DNA from: Ekhidna sp. | GTDB taxonomy: Bacteria > Bacteroidota > Bacteroidia > Cytophagales > Cyclobacteriaceae | Assembly (NCBI GenBank): GCA_013214445.1 | Contig: JABSPG010000055.1 | Location: 1 to 13,153 of the forward strand | DNA: 13,153 nt | Direction of reading: 5' to 3' | In this document: positions 12,628 to 13,153 of the stretch, in pieces | Numbering within the stretch: the stretch's first letter is position 1 | How the letters are laid out: the number at the start of each line of letters is the position of its first letter | Notes under the pieces: generated by a model | The model's input: only the letters and a program-made list of their open reading frames with translations | Told to the model about the DNA's origin: nothing | The model's database searches: none | Translations under genes and position numbers: made by a program

Positions 12628-13153
12628 TTGAACCAACCAGATATCCGTGTAATTATTCCTGCCTTTAATGAGCAAAATGCTGTAGGACTGGTAATCGATG
12701 AGATCCCCAAAACGCTGGTATCAGAGATCATTGTCGTAGATAATGGATCTACGGATAATACTTTTCAACAGGCAGATACACGAGGAGCCACTGCTTTAAG
12801 AGAGCCACAGAGAGGCTATGGAAATGCATGTCTGAAAGGAATGGAGCATATTGCCTCCTCTCCAACAAAACCAGACATTGTGGTTTTCTTAGATGGAGAT
12901 CATTCTGATTACCCTGAACAAATGGATGACATTGTTCAACCAATTATTGAAGACAAAGCTGATCTGGTAATCGGTTCTCGTTCTTTGGGCACCTCAGAAA
13001 GGGGAAGCATGACCCCTCAACAAATTTTTGGCAACTGGCTGGCAACTGCTCTCATAAAATTGCTCTATAGAAAAACGTACACAGATCTTGGGCCATTTCG
13101 AGCGGTTAGGTATAGCAGCCTTTTGGCTATTGATATGAAGGATAAGACCTACG
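12628..13153 (+). CDS. Family 2 glycosyltransferase, 5' part, apparent TTG start
   Basis: This is a cytoplasmic nucleotide-sugar-dependent glycosyltransferase of the GT2/dolichyl-phosphate-mannose-synthase-like group. From TTG at 12628 it reads MNQPDIRVIIPAFNEQ, then VVDNGSTDNT, REPQRGYGNACLKGM, the metal-binding FLDGDHSDYPEQM, VIGSRSLG, MTPQQIFGNWLA and TDLGPFRAVR, and is still open at the window edge after 175 codons. The frame is open upstream to a stop near 12530 without any in-frame ATG, so the start must be non-ATG; TTG at 12628 puts the first beta-strand where GT2 proteins normally have it, and TTG at 12604 is the alternative. It probably acts in lipid-linked sugar or surface polysaccharide synthesis. 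Homologues typically start MxIRVIIPAFNEE. Confidence 0.75.
   Translation, partial: MNQPDIRVIIPAFNEQNAVGLVIDEIPKTLVSEIIVVDNGSTDNTFQQADTRGATALREPQRGYGNACLKGMEHIASSPTKPDIVVFLDGDHSDYPEQMDDIVQPIIEDKADLVIGSRSLGTSERGSMTPQQIFGNWLATALIKLLYRKTYTDLGPFRAVRYSSLLAIDMKDKTY

Overview
The window looks like a piece of a Bacteroidota genome, most likely a marine Cytophagales-type bacterium. The reasons are the moderately AT-rich composition, the lack of Shine-Dalgarno sequences before most genes, several promoter-like TAnnTTTG elements close to start codons, lipoprotein signals of the Bacteroidota kind, and gene families typical of that phylum. The first ~135-180 bases do not fit: they are clearly GC-richer and encode the N-terminus of a penicillin-binding protein that looks like it belongs to another lineage, so the left edge is probably a chimeric assembly junction or a rearrangement.

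Bases 1-3740 are a vitamin B12 uptake locus. A TonB-dependent receptor (BtuB-like) reads leftwards behind a clear cobalamin riboswitch and is cut off at the junction. Diverging from it is a tightly overlapping btuF-btuC-btuD-like operon (binding lipoprotein, permease, ATPase), closed by a perfect 10-bp terminator hairpin.

Bases 3740-4048 are non-coding but highly structured: nested stems around a CCTAA repeat, a second weaker terminator-like hairpin, and two 18-bp palindromes TTGTCA-N6-TGACAA exactly 80 bp apart that look like regulator operators for the next operon.

Bases 4049-10029 are a five-gene, same-strand, nearly gap-free cluster: a soluble FAD/NAD(P) oxidoreductase, a polytopic NapH/NosR-like membrane protein with two 4Fe-4S motifs, a lipoprotein with Big_2-type Ig repeats and a C-terminal DM13 redox domain, and two paralogous outer-membrane beta-barrel proteins. 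The order (cytoplasmic flavoprotein, membrane Fe-S protein, lipoprotein redox domain, outer-membrane barrels) suggests an electron route from NAD(P)H across the envelope. This is the best candidate in the window for an undescribed system.

Bases 10175-13153 are more ordinary: a PhoD-type phosphodiesterase/alkaline phosphatase lipoprotein, a convergent membrane-anchored J-domain protein, and the 5' part of a family 2 glycosyltransferase that apparently starts at TTG. I saw no tRNA, rRNA, CRISPR array or insertion sequence.
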